DNA of 64,000 nt. Origin: Mycobacterium sp. MBM (GTDB lineage: Bacteria > Actinomycetota > Actinomycetes > Mycobacteriales > Mycobacteriaceae). Numbering within the stretch: the first letter of the stretch is position 1; each line of letters opens with the position of its first letter. The position numbers and the translations under genes were made by a program. Shown piece by piece: positions 55,001-64,000 of this stretch. The notes under the pieces were generated by a model that was given only the letters and a program-made list of their open reading frames with translations, did not search any database and was not told the origin of the DNA. The stretch is taken from NCBI GenBank assembly GCA_021648845.1, contig JAKJHY010000002.1, forward strand, positions 1-64,000. Reading direction: 5' to 3'.

Positions 55001-55229
55001 CCTCGTTGAAGGCGTCCTTCATTTGCTGGCTGGTCTGCAGGACCGCCGCGTCTCGCGGCATGAAGTCCGGCGGATTGCGCTGGGCCACCGTGATCAGCGG
55101 CGGCAGCGCCGCGAACAGGGAACCGGCGATGACCAGCCATGCGGCGATGACAAGCACGGGATGACGCACGATCATGCGACCGTTTGAGGCGAGAAGGCCG
55201 CGCGCGGTCACCTTCGAACGTCTGGACAT
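52068..55229 (-). CDS. MmpL-family RND transporter
   Basis: Inner-membrane lipid exporter type. 1053 residues from ATG 55229 (TTG 55238 is an alternative). Two halves of six TM segments each with large outer loops; TM1 HPVLVIAAWLVIAGSLFAA, LITGMMLGAGVDYAVFYFSRYQEY (TM4-type Asp/Tyr pair) and its mirror LVLVAVGADYNLLLISRIREEA, the proton relay segments. The outer loop after TM7 is long, with a helical region (ATHQAGEVGDKLGEATHLI). C-terminal tail FPLDDDPADDDTDVG is acidic. MmpL6 lies in this region of M. tuberculosis but is truncated there; this is full length. Confidence 0.92.
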   Translation of the reverse strand: MSRRSKVTARGLLASNGRMIVRHPVLVIAAWLVIAGSLFAALPPLITVAQRNPPDFMPRDAAVLQTSQQMKDAFNEADATNLIAVILVNENGLTDADEATYRKIVENLRARTDIVVSMQDFVSIKEIRPAMSSKDGKAWNLPVSLNGTMGTGVGQAAYRDAVKIINDTTAGTTLTPSIVGAAATMEDVTEIALRDQHLIEISTVVTVLLILIIVYRNLVAMVIPLLSIGISLAVAQQVVAGLGLLGLGLAPQTIVLITGMMLGAGVDYAVFYFSRYQEYIRKGVPTDEAIVGAMVTIGEVIAGSAGTVAITFSALSFATLSVFSSVGPALAATIFIGFLGSITLLPAFITLAGRRGWVNPRKDITGPMWRRMGVSIVRKPKLNLIVSLVILVTLAGCALLVDFNYDDRKNLPTESDSNNSYQTMNAHFPASASIQQFIVVHSDTQDLRSPRSLADMEQMAMRISQLPDIAAVRGITRPNGEMLTEARATHQAGEVGDKLGEATHLIDENDSRLTQLSEGAHTLAAALDKIRDQVVAAAPSVRTILKSLVEIENEYGGAATLKDINAGATMVTVMRKLGRSMGVGLEQVVLNYTWMAPMVALLDNSPICTLDPACNAVRIDMKRIVTAYDDGTIQQLYELSKQMETTREGDSLQQSVGGVTNNLEQALGAADQLGLESPSDVEQQMDELLTGVNTLADSSEALAQGVQLLVDQTRQMGGGLSQASDFLLAMKRDASDPSMSGFYIPPQILTRPEFEKAAGLFISPDGHTARYMVQTAHDPFGADAMDQVDDIIAAARSAMPNTTLADADIAMVGTSVYQSEIRNYYNGDIRYIVIVTLIVVFLILALLLRAIVAPIYLVLSVVLSYMSALGIAVVFFQIILDQPIFWNTPGFTFLVLVAVGADYNLLLISRIREEAHRGTKVAVIRTIGATGGVITSAGLIFAASMLAMTVSHIAAIVQLGFIIGVGLLLDTFVVRTITVPAIAVLLGEKNWWPSTVPSELKQRIPMLRREPVPAGPKPMTFPLDDDPADDDTDVGYGVAVAKASMVNAAWRTR

Positions 55230-55240
55230 TGGCGACAAGG

Positions 55241-56155
55241 CTACATGGTGTTGCTGTTAACTCGGTCAGCTACAAGTGCCGACCGGGCGCGCCGCACGGC
55301 GTCGACGGTGAAGACCGCCAGCGCCACCCAGATCAGTCCGAAGCCCAGCCAGCGTGCGGGCGGCATCGGTTCGTGCCCCACCAGGACGCCCCAGGACAGC
55401 TGCATGATCGGCGTCATATAGAACAACAGCCCCATGGTCACCAGCGGCAACCGGTGCGCGGCGGCGGCGAACAGCAGCAGCGGCACCGCCGTCAGCACCC
55501 CGGCGAGCACCAGCAGCACCACGTGCCCGGCGCCGTACCCGACGAACGCCGCCTGACCGCCGGCCTGCATGACGACCAGGTAGGTCGCCGCGAACGGGGC
55601 CGCCAGCGCCGTCTCGATCCCGACGCTGACCCGGGGGTCGACCGGCACGGCCTTCTTGACCGCACCGTACAAGCTGAAGGACAACGCCAGACCGAGCCCG
55701 ATATAGGGCGGGGCGCCCACCTGCACCGTCAGCACCACCACCGCCGCCACCGCCAGCAACAGCGCCCCACCCTGGGCGCGGTTGAGCCGCTCCCGGAACA
55801 ACACCAGCCCGAGCAGCACCGTCACCAGCGGATTGATGAAATAGCCCAGCGCCGCGTCGACCACATGACCGTTGTTGACGGCATAGACATAGATCAGCCA
55901 GTTGACCGATATCAGCGCCGACGCCAGCGCCAACAGCAGCCAGCTGCGGCCGGTGATCGCGCGCACGTCCCGCAGCCGGCGCACCGCGGCGACGACCACG
56001 AACAGGAACACAAAACCCCAGACGATGCGGTGTGCCAGGATCTCCACCGAGCCGGCCGGTTTGAGCAGCGGGAAGAACGCCGGGAACAGCCCCCAGCAGC
56101 CGTACGCGCCGACCCCGAGGAGCAGCCCGGAGCGCTGTGCGGTAGACCCGCTCAC
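55241..56155 (-). CDS. RarD/EamA-type permease
   Basis: 304 residues from GTG 56155, which overlaps the pseudouridine synthase stop as GTGA. Ten hydrophobic segments in two EamA repeats; RarD-type features include [58 protein letters not shown] and [19 protein letters not shown]. Drug/metabolite exporter superfamily; substrate unknown. Lies 11 bp after MmpL start on the same strand, upstream of it, so the MmpL gene may be read from the same transcript. Confidence 0.9.
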   Translation of the reverse strand: MSGSTAQRSGLLLGVGAYGCWGLFPAFFPLLKPAGSVEILAHRIVWGFVFLFVVVAAVRRLRDVRAITGRSWLLLALASALISVNWLIYVYAVNNGHVVDAALGYFINPLVTVLLGLVLFRERLNRAQGGALLLAVAAVVVLTVQVGAPPYIGLGLALSFSLYGAVKKAVPVDPRVSVGIETALAAPFAATYLVVMQAGGQAAFVGYGAGHVVLLVLAGVLTAVPLLLFAAAAHRLPLVTMGLLFYMTPIMQLSWGVLVGHEPMPPARWLGFGLIWVALAVFTVDAVRRARSALVADRVNSNTM

Positions 56156-57081
56156 CGGTCGTGACGACGCAGGACGTCCAGGGCGTGTTGCAGGTCGGCC
56201 GGGTACGGGCTGGTGATCTCGATCCGCCTGCCGTCGGCGGGATGCGCGAACGCCAGCGACCGGGCGTGCAGCCACTGCCGCTCCAGACCGAGCTTCTTGG
56301 CCAGCGTCGGGTCCGCGCCGTAGGTGAGATCGCCGCAGCAGGGATGGTGCAACGCCGAGAAATGCACCCGGATCTGATGGGTGCGACCGGTCTCCAGGTG
56401 GATGTCGAGCAGGCTCGCCGCGACGTGCGCTTCGAGCGTGTCGTAGTGGGTGACGCTGTCGCGGCCGTGCTCGGTGACCGCGAACTTCCAGTCCTGCCCG
56501 CGGTGCCGGCCGATCGGGGCGTCGATGGTGCCGCTGGACGGGTCCGGGTGGCCCTGCACCAGGGCGTGGTAGCGCTTCTCGACGGTGCGCTCCTTGAACG
56601 CGCGTTTGAGCACCGTATAGGCCCGCTCCGAGATGGCCACCACCATGACCCCCGACGTACCGACGTCCAGCCGGGACACGATGCCCTTGCGCTCGGCCAC
56701 CCCGGAGGTGGTGATCCGGAAACCCGCCGCGGCCAACCCGCCCAGCACCGTCGGGCCGGTCCAACCGACCGAGGCGTGCGCGGCCACACCGGCCGGTTTG
56801 TCGACGGCGACGATATCGTCGTCGGCGTACAGGATGTCCATGCCCTCGATCTCGACGGGCGTGTTCTCCACGGGCGCGGGCGGTTCGGGCAGCCGGACCT
56901 CCAGCCAGGCGCCGGCGACCAGCTTGTCGGATTTGCCGGCGGCGGCGCCGTCGAGTTCCACACCGCCCTCCTCGGCGATGGTCGCGGCCACCGTGCGCGA
57001 CAGCCCGAGCAGCCGGGCCAGGCCCGCGTCGACCCGCATGCCCGCCAGGCCTTCGGGTACCGGCATCGAACGGGTGGTCAT
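56152..57081 (-). CDS. RluA-family 23S rRNA pseudouridine synthase (RluD-like)
   Basis: 309 residues from ATG 57081, overlapping the lspA stop as ATGA. An S4-like RNA-binding part ([31 protein letters not shown]) precedes the catalytic domain with Asp139 in [10 protein letters not shown], then [12 protein letters not shown] and [10 protein letters not shown]. RluD makes pseudouridines in helix 69 of 23S rRNA; which uridines this one modifies is not decidable by eye. Same neighbour relation to lspA as Rv1540. Confidence 0.94.
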   Translation of the reverse strand: MTTRSMPVPEGLAGMRVDAGLARLLGLSRTVAATIAEEGGVELDGAAAGKSDKLVAGAWLEVRLPEPPAPVENTPVEIEGMDILYADDDIVAVDKPAGVAAHASVGWTGPTVLGGLAAAGFRITTSGVAERKGIVSRLDVGTSGVMVVAISERAYTVLKRAFKERTVEKRYHALVQGHPDPSSGTIDAPIGRHRGQDWKFAVTEHGRDSVTHYDTLEAHVAASLLDIHLETGRTHQIRVHFSALHHPCCGDLTYGADPTLAKKLGLERQWLHARSLAFAHPADGRRIEITSPYPADLQHALDVLRRHDR

Positions 57082-57746
57082 CAGCTGGAGCTGTCGGGTT
57101 GTTCGTCTGCCGCCGACTCCGCGACGGGGTGCTTCGCGCTGGCGGTCGTGTCGTCGGCCGCGGTCCGGGGACTCCCCGCCGGATCGGCCGCGCTGTGGGG
57201 CTGACGCCTGCCAAGGGTGTCGAAGTCGAAACCGAACAACGACAGCACCACCAGCAGGATGGCACCGCCGACGACCGCCGGATCGGCGACGTTGAACACC
57301 GGCCACCAACCCACCGACAGGAAATCGACCACGTGTCCACGCAGTGGTCCCGGCGACCGGAAGAACCGGTCGACCAGATTGCCCAGCGCGCCGCCGAGGA
57401 TCATGCCCAGCCCCAGCGCCCACCACGGCGACACCAGCCGGCGTCCCATCCAGATGATGCCGATCACCACGCCGGTGGCGATCAGGGTCAGCACCCAGGT
57501 GTAACCGGTGGCCATCGAGAACGCGGCACCGGAGTTGCGCACCAACGTCCAGGTCACGGTGTCACCGATGATCGACACCGGCTGACCGGGCACCAGCAGG
57601 CGGACCGCGAGCACCTTGGTGACGATGTCGAGCACCAGCACCACGGCGGCGATCGACAGCAGCAGGCGCAGCCGCTTGCGGGGCGGCGGTGGCCCGTCGT
57701 GGTCCGCTGCCACCGGCTCAGCCGAGCCCGTTGATTCCTCAGTCAC
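57081..57746 (-). CDS. lspA: Signal peptidase II (lipoprotein signal peptidase)
   Basis: Aspartyl membrane protease that cuts lipoprotein signal peptides after Lgt has acted. 221 residues from GTG 57746. Four TM segments; catalytic dyad Asp126 in [12 protein letters not shown] and Asp155 in FNVADPAV. Mycobacterial-type polar N-terminal extension (about 27 residues) and Ala/Ser/Asp-rich C-terminal tail of about 50 residues. Divergent from ansA (68 bp). Confidence 0.96.
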   Translation of the reverse strand: MTEESTGSAEPVAADHDGPPPPRKRLRLLLSIAAVVLVLDIVTKVLAVRLLVPGQPVSIIGDTVTWTLVRNSGAAFSMATGYTWVLTLIATGVVIGIIWMGRRLVSPWWALGLGMILGGALGNLVDRFFRSPGPLRGHVVDFLSVGWWPVFNVADPAVVGGAILLVVLSLFGFDFDTLGRRQPHSAADPAGSPRTAADDTTASAKHPVAESAADEQPDSSS

Positions 57747-57814
57747 CCGGCCATCATCCCAAACTTCCCGAGCGGTCCGAGCACGCCCGCCCGGCGCGGG
57801 GAACAATTGCCGGC

Positions 57815-58753
57815 ATGTATCCCCTCGTCGTGATCAGCACCGGCGGCACCATCGCCACCAGTTCCGGCCCCGATGGCGTGGCCCGCCCCACCCGCAGCGG
57901 CGCGGATCTGCTCGACGGCCTCGGCCTGGATCAGGTCCGGGTGGTCGAGCTGATGGCACTCGACAGTTCGGCGCTCGGACCCGCGGAATGGGATCGCATC
58001 GGCGCGGCCATCGGCGCGGCCGCCACGGACGGGGCGACCGGGATCGTGATCACCCACGGCACCGACACCATGGAGGAAACGGCGCTGTGGCTGCAGCTGA
58101 CCTACGCGGGCGCGGTGCCGGTGGTGCTCACCGGCGCGCAGCGCAGCGCGGACGCGCCAGACGCGGACGGCCCCGACAACCTGCGCGACGCACTCACGGT
58201 GGCGGCCAGCGCGCAGGCGCGCGACGCCGGCGTGCTGCTCAGCTTCGCCGGTGTGCTCTGGGAACCCCTCGGCCTGCACAAGGTCGCGACCGAAGACCTG
58301 CGCGGTTTCGCCGGATCCGCGGTGGGCTCGGTGCACCGCGGCGTGGTCCGTCTGGACCGGGCGCCGCGGCGCCCCCGGTTCGGCGCCCTGACCGCCGCCG
58401 GCGCGCCGCGGGTCGACATCGTCGCGGCCTACCCCGGCGCGGACGCCGTCGCGGTCGACGCGTGTGTGGCCGCCGGCGCGCGCGGCCTGGTGCTCGAGGC
58501 GCTCGGATCGGGCAACGCCGGAGCGGCACTGCTCGACGGTGTGCGGCGCGCCGCCGCGGCCGGGGTGAGTGTCGCGGTGTCCACCCGGGTGCCGGGCGGC
58601 CGGGTCCGACCGGCCTACGGGCCGGGCCGCGCGCTCGTCGACGCCGGCGCCGTGGTGGTGCCCACGCTGCGCCCCGGCCAGGCCAGGGTGCTGCTGATGG
58701 CCGCGCTGGCGGCCGGCCGCCCCGCCGCCGAGGTGTTCGCCGAATGGGGCTGA
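57815..58753 (+). CDS. ansA: L-asparaginase, type I-like
   Basis: Hydrolyses asparagine to aspartate and ammonia. 312 residues from ATG 57815. First catalytic Thr in [12 protein letters not shown] (Thr12 or Thr9 of the motif), second motif [12 protein letters not shown] with the Thr-Asp pair, then [14 protein letters not shown]. No signal peptide, so cytosolic. Convergent with dinB. Confidence 0.96.
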   Translation: MYPLVVISTGGTIATSSGPDGVARPTRSGADLLDGLGLDQVRVVELMALDSSALGPAEWDRIGAAIGAAATDGATGIVITHGTDTMEETALWLQLTYAGAVPVVLTGAQRSADAPDADGPDNLRDALTVAASAQARDAGVLLSFAGVLWEPLGLHKVATEDLRGFAGSAVGSVHRGVVRLDRAPRRPRFGALTAAGAPRVDIVAAYPGADAVAVDACVAAGARGLVLEALGSGNAGAALLDGVRRAAAAGVSVAVSTRVPGGRVRPAYGPGRALVDAGAVVVPTLRPGQARVLLMAALAAGRPAAEVFAEWG

Positions 58754-58766
58754 GGCGGGCGGCGGC

Positions 58767-60125
58767 TCACTCGTCGCTGCGGTAGACGGCGTCCAGGTAG
58801 TCCTGCCAGTCCAGGCTGTCCACCGGGTTGGCGCGGGTGATATCGGGCAGGTCGGCGCGGAAGGTGCGCGCGATACCGGGCCCGGAGGCCCTGGTCTCGA
58901 ACCGGATGGTCATCACGCCGTGCCCGGCGCCCTGCACCCAACCGTGACCGAACTCGCCATGGCGCACATCGTCGCCGATGCGCCACGGGGCGGGGCCGGA
59001 CGGTACCGGTGTGGGCGCCGACCCTTCGGCACCGGCGACCGCAGCGTCGTGCGCGGCCTGGCCCAGGTCCGGGAACAGCGATTCCTGCCGCACATCGGAG
59101 AGACCGGAAAAGCCCACGCCGACAAGACGTATCGGGCCGATCTCGAGGGGATCCAGCAGTAACCGCCGAGCGGTGGCGATGAGTTGGGTTGCGTCCGTCG
59201 ACGCCGACGGCAGCGTCGCCGAGCGGGTCAGGGTGCTCATATCCGTCCGCTTGAGTTTGACCGTCACCGTCCGGGCGCCGCGGCCATCCTTGACCAGCCT
59301 GCGGTGCGCCTGCTCACCGATGGTCGCCGCCGCATCGCGCAACTGGTCCATGGTGCGCAGGTCCTCGGCGAACGTCGACTCGGCGCTGATCTGCTTGGCG
59401 TCGGCACGTTCGGCGACCGGACGGTCGTCGATACCGCGCGCCAACCGGTGCAGCGCGGGGCCGACGGTTCCGCCGAGCACGTCGGCGACCTCGTTATCGG
59501 TGAGTTCGGCCAGCGCCCCGATGGTCTCGATCCCCAGGCGGCGCAGCTTGTCCTCGGCCACCGGCCCGATCCCCCACAGCCGGCGCACCGGCAGCCCGGC
59601 CAGCAACCCACGCTCCTCCTCGCGACCGATGACCCGCACCCCGTCCGGTTTGGCCAGTCCGGAGGCGATCTTGGCGACCTGCTTTCCCGACCCCGCTCCC
59701 ACCGAGGACACCAGGCCCGTCTCCGCCAAGACCTTGGCGCGCAACGCCTCGCAGAATTCCTCGACCTGGGCGGCCGTCGAGCCCACCATCTCGGCGGGTT
59801 CGCCGAAGGCCTCGTCGAAGGACAACTGCTCCAGCACCGGGACCACGGTGCGGATCGTCTCGAACACCCGTCGGCTCGCCGCCCCGTAGACGACCCCGCG
59901 CGGCGGCAACACCACCGCCCCGGCACCCACCATCCGCCTGGCCTGGTGCATCGGCATCGCCGACCGTGCGCCGAACACCCGGGCCTCATAGCTGGCGCCG
60001 GCGACCACGCCGCGGCCCCCGAGGCCACCGACCAGCACCGGCCGACCGCGCAACGTCGGGCGCGTCAACTGCTCCACGGACGCGAAGAACGCGTCCATGT
60101 CCAGATGCAGCACCCAGCGCTCCAC
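58767..60125 (-). CDS. dinB: DNA polymerase IV (DinB/DinX)
   Basis: Y-family translesion polymerase. 452 residues. Catalytic metal residues in [17 protein letters not shown] (Asp8, Asp10 and the aromatic steric gate) and SFDEAFGEP; fingers with [15 protein letters not shown]; thumb helix-hairpin-helix [18 protein letters not shown]. Little-finger domain after residue 240. A beta-clamp-type motif QESLF lies near residue 350. C-terminal domain of about 60 residues ([16 protein letters not shown]) is an added module seen in actinobacteria. GTG start at 60125. Confidence 0.95.
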   Translation of the reverse strand: MERWVLHLDMDAFFASVEQLTRPTLRGRPVLVGGLGGRGVVAGASYEARVFGARSAMPMHQARRMVGAGAVVLPPRGVVYGAASRRVFETIRTVVPVLEQLSFDEAFGEPAEMVGSTAAQVEEFCEALRAKVLAETGLVSSVGAGSGKQVAKIASGLAKPDGVRVIGREEERGLLAGLPVRRLWGIGPVAEDKLRRLGIETIGALAELTDNEVADVLGGTVGPALHRLARGIDDRPVAERADAKQISAESTFAEDLRTMDQLRDAAATIGEQAHRRLVKDGRGARTVTVKLKRTDMSTLTRSATLPSASTDATQLIATARRLLLDPLEIGPIRLVGVGFSGLSDVRQESLFPDLGQAAHDAAVAGAEGSAPTPVPSGPAPWRIGDDVRHGEFGHGWVQGAGHGVMTIRFETRASGPGIARTFRADLPDITRANPVDSLDWQDYLDAVYRSDE

Positions 60126-60157
60126 CTCGCAGATGTTAGGTGGCTACTCTGACGGCC

Positions 60158-60370
60158 ATGGACGACGTGCCGATCCGCGACGCATCGATCCGGCTCGGAC
60201 AGTTCCTCAAGCTGGCCGGGCTGATCGATTCCGGTGCCGACGCCAAGGCGGTGATCGCCGACGGCCAGGTCAGCGTCAACGGCGATGTCGACCTGCGCCG
60301 AGGCCGCCAGCTGCGCCCCGGCGACGAGGTGTCCATCGCCGGGCACACCGCCCGGGTTGTCGCGGGCTGA
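60158..60370 (+). CDS. Small S4-domain RNA-binding protein
   Basis: 70 residues from ATG 60158: MDDVPIRDASIRLGQFLKLAGLIDSG, then GQVSVNGDVDLRRGRQLRPGDEVSI, the S4 fold of the YbcJ/HslR/RqcP type. RNA-binding by the S4 domain; RqcP-like proteins act in ribosome rescue, but small S4 proteins have other roles too. TACTCT (60145-60150) ends 7 nt before the ATG, a leaderless promoter. Convergent with ileS, with a long inverted repeat between. Confidence 0.85.
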   Translation: MDDVPIRDASIRLGQFLKLAGLIDSGADAKAVIADGQVSVNGDVDLRRGRQLRPGDEVSIAGHTARVVAG

Positions 60371-60386
60371 GTGTTACCGCAGCGAG

Positions 60387-60435
60387 TGTTGGCTTGTGTG
60401 CGAAACGCGGCGCACATCCCGCACACAAGCCAACA
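60387..60435. terminator. 49-bp inverted repeat between S4 gene and ileS
   Basis: Perfect 16-bp arms: TGTTGGCTTGTGTGCG (60387-60402) and its complement (60420-60435), with a 17-nt loop. The loop includes CGCACA (60411-60416) that can instead pair with TGTGCG at the end of the left arm, giving an alternative shorter hairpin. It lies between two convergent genes, 16 bp after the S4 stop and 10 bp before the ileS stop, so a bidirectional terminator is the plain reading, though there is no T run on either side. It could also be one copy of a dispersed repeat. Confidence 0.6.
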
Positions 60436-60445
60436 TTCGGCGCGA

Positions 60446-63400
60446 TCAACGCTCGAACGCGAGGTCTTTTCGCAGCCTGTACGGGTATCCGCCGCCGACG
60501 GTTCCTGAGAACCACCCTTCGGCATCGGAGGCCAGCCCCACCGCACCACTGACCATGTCCATCCCGCCATCGTCTCGCGGCCGGATCCGGGTACTCGAAT
60601 CGAGGGTGATGTCGAACTTCGTCGCGAGAAGCTCTCCTTCGATCAGTTCTTTGAGCCCCTCCCGCCAACCATCGGGATATTCCGGAACGGTCAGTTCCAG
60701 TTCGATGCGATCACCGATATCGAGTTGATGTTGACGGCGCGCCTCTTGGAACTCTCGGATGAGGTCGCGCGCCCACCCTTCGGCCTCCAGCTCCGGGGTG
60801 ACCCGGCCGTCCAGCACCACCAGGCCGGCTCCATCGTCGAGCGCGGCGGTCCATTCCGGATCTGCGGCAACGAGTTTGGAGGTGTACTCGGTCGGCAGCA
60901 GGGTCGCCGGCCCGGCGGTGAGCGTGCCGTCGGGGTTGACCACGCCCGCACCGGCCTTGACGGCCTTGATCGCGGCCTGCACATCCTTGCCGATGCGCGG
61001 TCCGGCCACCCGGGCGTTGACGGCCAGCTCGAAACGGCCGTAGCGGTCCACATCGTCGGACAGTTCGACGGCCTTGACGTTCAACTCGTCGGCGATCAGA
61101 TCGACGAACGGCCGCAGTCGCTCCGGATCCTCCACGGCCACGGTCAATGTGGGCAGCGGTAGCCGCACCCGGAGCTTCTTGGCCTTGCGCAGCGAGGAAC
61201 CCGTCGAGCAGACCTCGCGCACCTGATCCATCGCCGCCACCAGGTCAGGATCGGCGGGCAGTTCGTCGGCGGACGGCCAGTCGGTCAGGTGCACCGAACG
61301 CCGGCCGGTGACACCGCGCCAGATCACCTCCGAGACCAGCGGCAACAGCGGCGCGGCCAGCCTGCCGGTCACCTCCAGCACCGTGTGCAGGGTGTCGATC
61401 GCGTCGGCGTCCTCCTCCCAGAAACGCGAACGTGACCGCCGCACATACCAATTCGTCAGCGCCTCGGCGAACTGGCGCAGCTGTTCGCACGCCCCCGAGA
61501 TATCGCAGGTGTCCAGCGACGCGGTCAGCTCGTCGCGCAGGGCGGCGAGCTTGGCCAGGATGTAGCGGTCCAGGACATGGGTCGAATCGGTGCGCCAGGT
61601 GCCCTGCTCACCCGCATAGAGGGCCAAGAAGGTGTAGGCGTTCCAGAGCGGCAGCTGCACCTGCCGGACACCCTCTCGGATGCCTTGTTCGGTGACGATC
61701 AGGTTTCCGCCGCGCAGGATCGGCGAAGCCATCAGGAACCAGCGCATGGCATCGGAGCCGTCCCGGTCGAACACCTCGGATACATCCGGGTAGTTGCGCA
61801 ACGACTTGCTCATCTTCTGACCGTCGTTACCGAGCACGATGCCGTGCGAGACACAGGTTTTGAACGCCGGCTTGTCGAACAGTGCGGTCGCCAGCACATG
61901 CATGGTGTAGAACCAGCCCCGGGTTTGACCGATGTATTCGACGATGAAGTCGCCCGGGAAATGCGGCTCTTCATGACCTGATCCGTCGAACCATTCCTGG
62001 TTCTCGAACGGATAGTGCACCTGCGCATAGGGCATCGACCCGGAGTCGAACCACACGTCGAGCACGTCCTCGATGCGCCGCATGGTCGACTCGCCGGTCG
62101 GGTCATCGGGGTTGGGCCGGGTCAACTCGTCGATATAGGGCCGGTGCAGGTTGGTCGGGCGCACCCCGAAATCGCGTTCCAGCTCGTCGAGGCTGCCGTA
62201 CACATCGGTGCGCGGGTAGGCGGGGTCATCGGATACCCACACCGGGATCGGAGTGCCCCAGTACCGGTTTCGCGAGATGGACCAATCACGCGCATTCGAC
62301 AGCCACTTGCCGAACTGGCCGTCCTTGACGTGCTCGGGGTACCAGGTGATCTGCTGGTTGAGCTCGACCATCCGATCCCGGAAAGCGCTGACCTTGACGA
62401 ACCAGGACGACACCGCCCGGTAGATCAGCGGGTTCCGGCACCGCCAGCAGTGCGGGTAGGAGTGGTCATAGGTCTCCTGGCGCAGTAGTACCGGCGCATT
62501 CACCGCGGCCGGGCCGGTCCCGCTCTTCAGGTCCTTGATGATCCGCGGGTTCGCCTCGAAGACCTGCAGGCCCGCGTAGTCGGGCACGGTCGCATCGAAC
62601 CGACCCTTGGAGTCCACCGGGGTGACGGCGACGATATCGGCGGTGTCGGCGGTCGCCTTGTCGTCCTCGCCGTAAGCGGGCGCCAGGTGAACCAGGCCGG
62701 TGCCGTCCTCGGTGCTGACGAACTCCGCAGCCAGCACCTGGAAGGCGTTGCGCGCCTGCTCGGATTCGGCGAAGTACGCGAACGGGGGCAGGTAGCGCGT
62801 GCCCAGCAGCTGTTCACCCAGGTGTGTCGCCACGACCACCGGTTCCTCACCGAGCTCGCGCGCATAGGCGCCCAGGCGGGCCTCGGCGAGCACGAACCGG
62901 TGTCCGTCGGGACCTTCGACGGTGACATAGCTGACCGCGGGGTTCACCGCGACGGCCTGGTTGGACGGCAGGGTCCAGGGTGTGGTGGTCCAGATCAGCA
63001 GGTAGGCACCGGCCAAGGAAGACTCTGCGCCGTCGGCGATCCGAAATCCCACCGTGAGTGCGGGGTCCTGACGGCTCTGGTAGACGTCGTCGTCCATCCG
63101 CAGCTCGTGATTCGACAGCGGGGTCTCGTCATTCCAGCAGTACGGCAACACCCGATTGCCCTGATAGGCCAGACCCTTGTCCCAGAGTTGCTTGAAGGCC
63201 CAGATGGTGGACTCCATGAAGTCCAGATCCATTGTCTTGTAATCATTTTCGAAGTCAACCCAGCGGGCTTGCCGGGTCACATAGGAGCGCCACTCACCGG
63301 CGTACTTCATCACCGAGGCGCGGCAGGCATCGTTGAACTTCTCGATACCGAGCTCCTCGATCTGGCTCTTGTCGGTGATCCCGAGCTGCCGTTGAACCTC

Positions 63401-63691
63401 CAGCTCGGCGGGCAGCCCGTGGGTGTCCCAACCGAACCGGCGCTCCACCTTGTACCCGCGCATGGTCCGGTAGCGCGGAACGATGTCCTTGACGTAGCCG
63501 GTGAGCAGATGCCCGTAGTGCGGCAGACCGTTGGCGAACGGCGGGCCGTCGTAGAACACATACTCCGGCGCGCCCTCGCGCCGCGCGATACTGGCGCGGA
63601 AGGTGTCATCGGCGCCCCAGTACTCGAGGACCTCGGCCTCCAGCGCCGGAAAATTCGGCGTCCCGGCGGCCGGCTTCGGGTAAGCGGTCAC
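60446..63691 (-). CDS. ileS: Isoleucyl-tRNA synthetase
   Basis: Class I synthetase charging tRNA-Ile, with editing of valine. 1081 residues from GTG 63691. HIGH-type motif HYGH at 58-61, KMSKS near 630, a Zn-binding CWRCRNPL near 414, large CP1 editing domain between. It resembles the long, eukaryote-like (type 2) IleS of mycobacteria. The last about 40 residues ([19 protein letters not shown] onward) extend past the M. tuberculosis end as I recall it. Translation is likely set by the T-box leader. Confidence 0.97.
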   Translation of the reverse strand: MTAYPKPAAGTPNFPALEAEVLEYWGADDTFRASIARREGAPEYVFYDGPPFANGLPHYGHLLTGYVKDIVPRYRTMRGYKVERRFGWDTHGLPAELEVQRQLGITDKSQIEELGIEKFNDACRASVMKYAGEWRSYVTRQARWVDFENDYKTMDLDFMESTIWAFKQLWDKGLAYQGNRVLPYCWNDETPLSNHELRMDDDVYQSRQDPALTVGFRIADGAESSLAGAYLLIWTTTPWTLPSNQAVAVNPAVSYVTVEGPDGHRFVLAEARLGAYARELGEEPVVVATHLGEQLLGTRYLPPFAYFAESEQARNAFQVLAAEFVSTEDGTGLVHLAPAYGEDDKATADTADIVAVTPVDSKGRFDATVPDYAGLQVFEANPRIIKDLKSGTGPAAVNAPVLLRQETYDHSYPHCWRCRNPLIYRAVSSWFVKVSAFRDRMVELNQQITWYPEHVKDGQFGKWLSNARDWSISRNRYWGTPIPVWVSDDPAYPRTDVYGSLDELERDFGVRPTNLHRPYIDELTRPNPDDPTGESTMRRIEDVLDVWFDSGSMPYAQVHYPFENQEWFDGSGHEEPHFPGDFIVEYIGQTRGWFYTMHVLATALFDKPAFKTCVSHGIVLGNDGQKMSKSLRNYPDVSEVFDRDGSDAMRWFLMASPILRGGNLIVTEQGIREGVRQVQLPLWNAYTFLALYAGEQGTWRTDSTHVLDRYILAKLAALRDELTASLDTCDISGACEQLRQFAEALTNWYVRRSRSRFWEEDADAIDTLHTVLEVTGRLAAPLLPLVSEVIWRGVTGRRSVHLTDWPSADELPADPDLVAAMDQVREVCSTGSSLRKAKKLRVRLPLPTLTVAVEDPERLRPFVDLIADELNVKAVELSDDVDRYGRFELAVNARVAGPRIGKDVQAAIKAVKAGAGVVNPDGTLTAGPATLLPTEYTSKLVAADPEWTAALDDGAGLVVLDGRVTPELEAEGWARDLIREFQEARRQHQLDIGDRIELELTVPEYPDGWREGLKELIEGELLATKFDITLDSSTRIRPRDDGGMDMVSGAVGLASDAEGWFSGTVGGGYPYRLRKDLAFER

Positions 63692-63920
63692 TGCTCGTCG
63701 TCTCCTGTGTGCCCAGCGATTCAGGCACGGGGACGAACATCGCGACAGGTGCGCGAGCCCGCGGTACCACCCCGCTTGCGCACCCCGCCGCTTCGACGTG
63801 GTGCACCGCTCAACTGGGCGATGACGAGCCCGACCGTCCGGTTCTACTGGGCGCCACCCGATATGGGCGGACGCGGTTCTTCCGGAGACTCCCCGGTGAT
63901 GGCCGGATCGACGCCTGTTC
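63692..63920 (-). ncRNA. T-box riboswitch leader of ileS (translational type)
   Basis: The untranslated leader on the minus strand contains the T-box bulge TGGTACCGCG (63769-63760), which pairs with the free acceptor end of uncharged tRNA. The likely specifier is ATC (63900-63898), an isoleucine codon, followed by CACCGGGGAG-type stem I sequence of the short mycobacterial kind. Downstream CCTGT (63749-63745) can pair with ACAGG of the ribosome site (63708-63704), the AGGAG lying 10 nt before GTG. So uncharged tRNA should free the ribosome site, rather than end transcription. 5' limit approximate. Confidence 0.9.
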
Positions 63921-63925
63921 GGACA

Positions 63926-63953
63926 AGTTTAGCGGTCAGTCGGCGTCGGTGAA
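63926..63953 (-). promoter_or_regulatory. Probable ileS promoter
   Basis: Minus-strand -10 TAAACT (63931-63926) and -35-like TTCACC (63953-63948) with a 16-nt spacer, placing the start near 63919, just before T-box stem I. The -35 lies inside the 3' end of the neighbouring frame. Read from sequence only. Confidence 0.5.
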
Positions 63954-64000
63954 TCCGGGGATCGCCTCCGAGGTGATCTCGATGAGCGCCTGCGGGAACT
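63936..64000 (-). CDS. 3' end of an unidentified gene entering from the right edge
   Basis: The minus strand is open from the window edge to TGA 63938-63936 and reads FPQALIEITSEAIPGFTDAD. Nineteen of 20 codons end in G or C, the coding signature of this genome. Only 20 residues are visible, so no family can be named. It is upstream of and on the same strand as ileS, with the ileS promoter overlapping its end. Confidence 0.5.
   Translation of the reverse strand, partial: FPQALIEITSEAIPGFTDAD

Noticed and set aside
52008..55187. A 1059-codon open frame on the plus strand opposite the MmpL gene, and similar long frames opposite dnaE1, treX/treY and the lipase
   Set aside because: In very GC-rich genes the opposite strand is often open. 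These frames give Arg/His/Gln/Asp-rich, motif-free proteins, whereas the other strand encodes a recognised protein with correct domains.

Overview
The window is high-GC actinobacterial DNA. Protein sequences and gene order point to a mycobacterium, probably a rapid-growing Mycolicibacterium-type species. Read right to left, the order ileS, dinB, ansA, lspA, RluD-like, dnaE1, ilvA, treZYX, bioA-bioF-bioD, bioB, nrtR/nadABC, hisDCBHA-impA-hisFI, trpE-trpC-trpB-trpA, lgt follows the Rv1536-Rv1614 segment of M. tuberculosis as I remember it. Against that backbone the window carries several apparent additions. No rRNA, tRNA, insertion sequence, prophage or CRISPR array was seen.

Layout. 1-6.5 kb: minus-strand trp operon (trpE, a trp-associated membrane protein, trpC, trpB, trpA) running into lgt, mostly with 4-base start/stop overlaps. 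6.6-7.9 kb: a plus-strand peroxiredoxin and an ABC ATPase. 7.9-10.5 kb: an adenine-type DNA methyltransferase and a putative restriction endonuclease attached downstream of the his operon. 10.5-17.0 kb: hisD-C-B-H-A-impA-F-I. HisA has PriA residues, which fits the lack of a trpF here. 17-18 kb: a deazaflavin-type protein and a LysE exporter. 18.1-22.4 kb: nadABC, divergent from nrtR across a perfect NrtR-type palindrome. 22.4-25.7 kb: a lipase, a TupA-like ATP-grasp protein and a DUF2567-like membrane protein. 25.4-31.6 kb: biotin genes (bioB with its auxiliary protein bsaP, bioQ, bioA, bioF, bioD, a 2H phosphoesterase) with two identical BioQ-type operators. 31.7-40 kb: a surface acyltransferase, then treX-treY-treZ for making trehalose from glycogen. 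40-45 kb: ilvA, a 63-residue membrane protein and dnaE1.

45.3-55.2 kb is an envelope-flavoured block: a DrrABC-like ABC-2 exporter, a GT2 glycosyltransferase, UDP-glucose dehydrogenase, an 897-bp gene-free and relatively AT-rich divergent region, a GT-B glycosyltransferase and an MmpL transporter. 55.2-64 kb: rarD-like, RluD-like, lspA, ansA, dinB, an S4-domain protein, a long inverted repeat, then ileS. The ileS leader carries a clear T-box riboswitch, here probably acting on translation. The 3' end of one more gene enters from the right edge.

Most metabolic genes are tightly packed with overlapping starts and stops, which implies translational coupling. Several starts have a -10-like hexamer only 6-8 nt upstream, the usual mycobacterial leaderless arrangement. 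Functions were assigned by recognising families and motifs by eye; no search was run.
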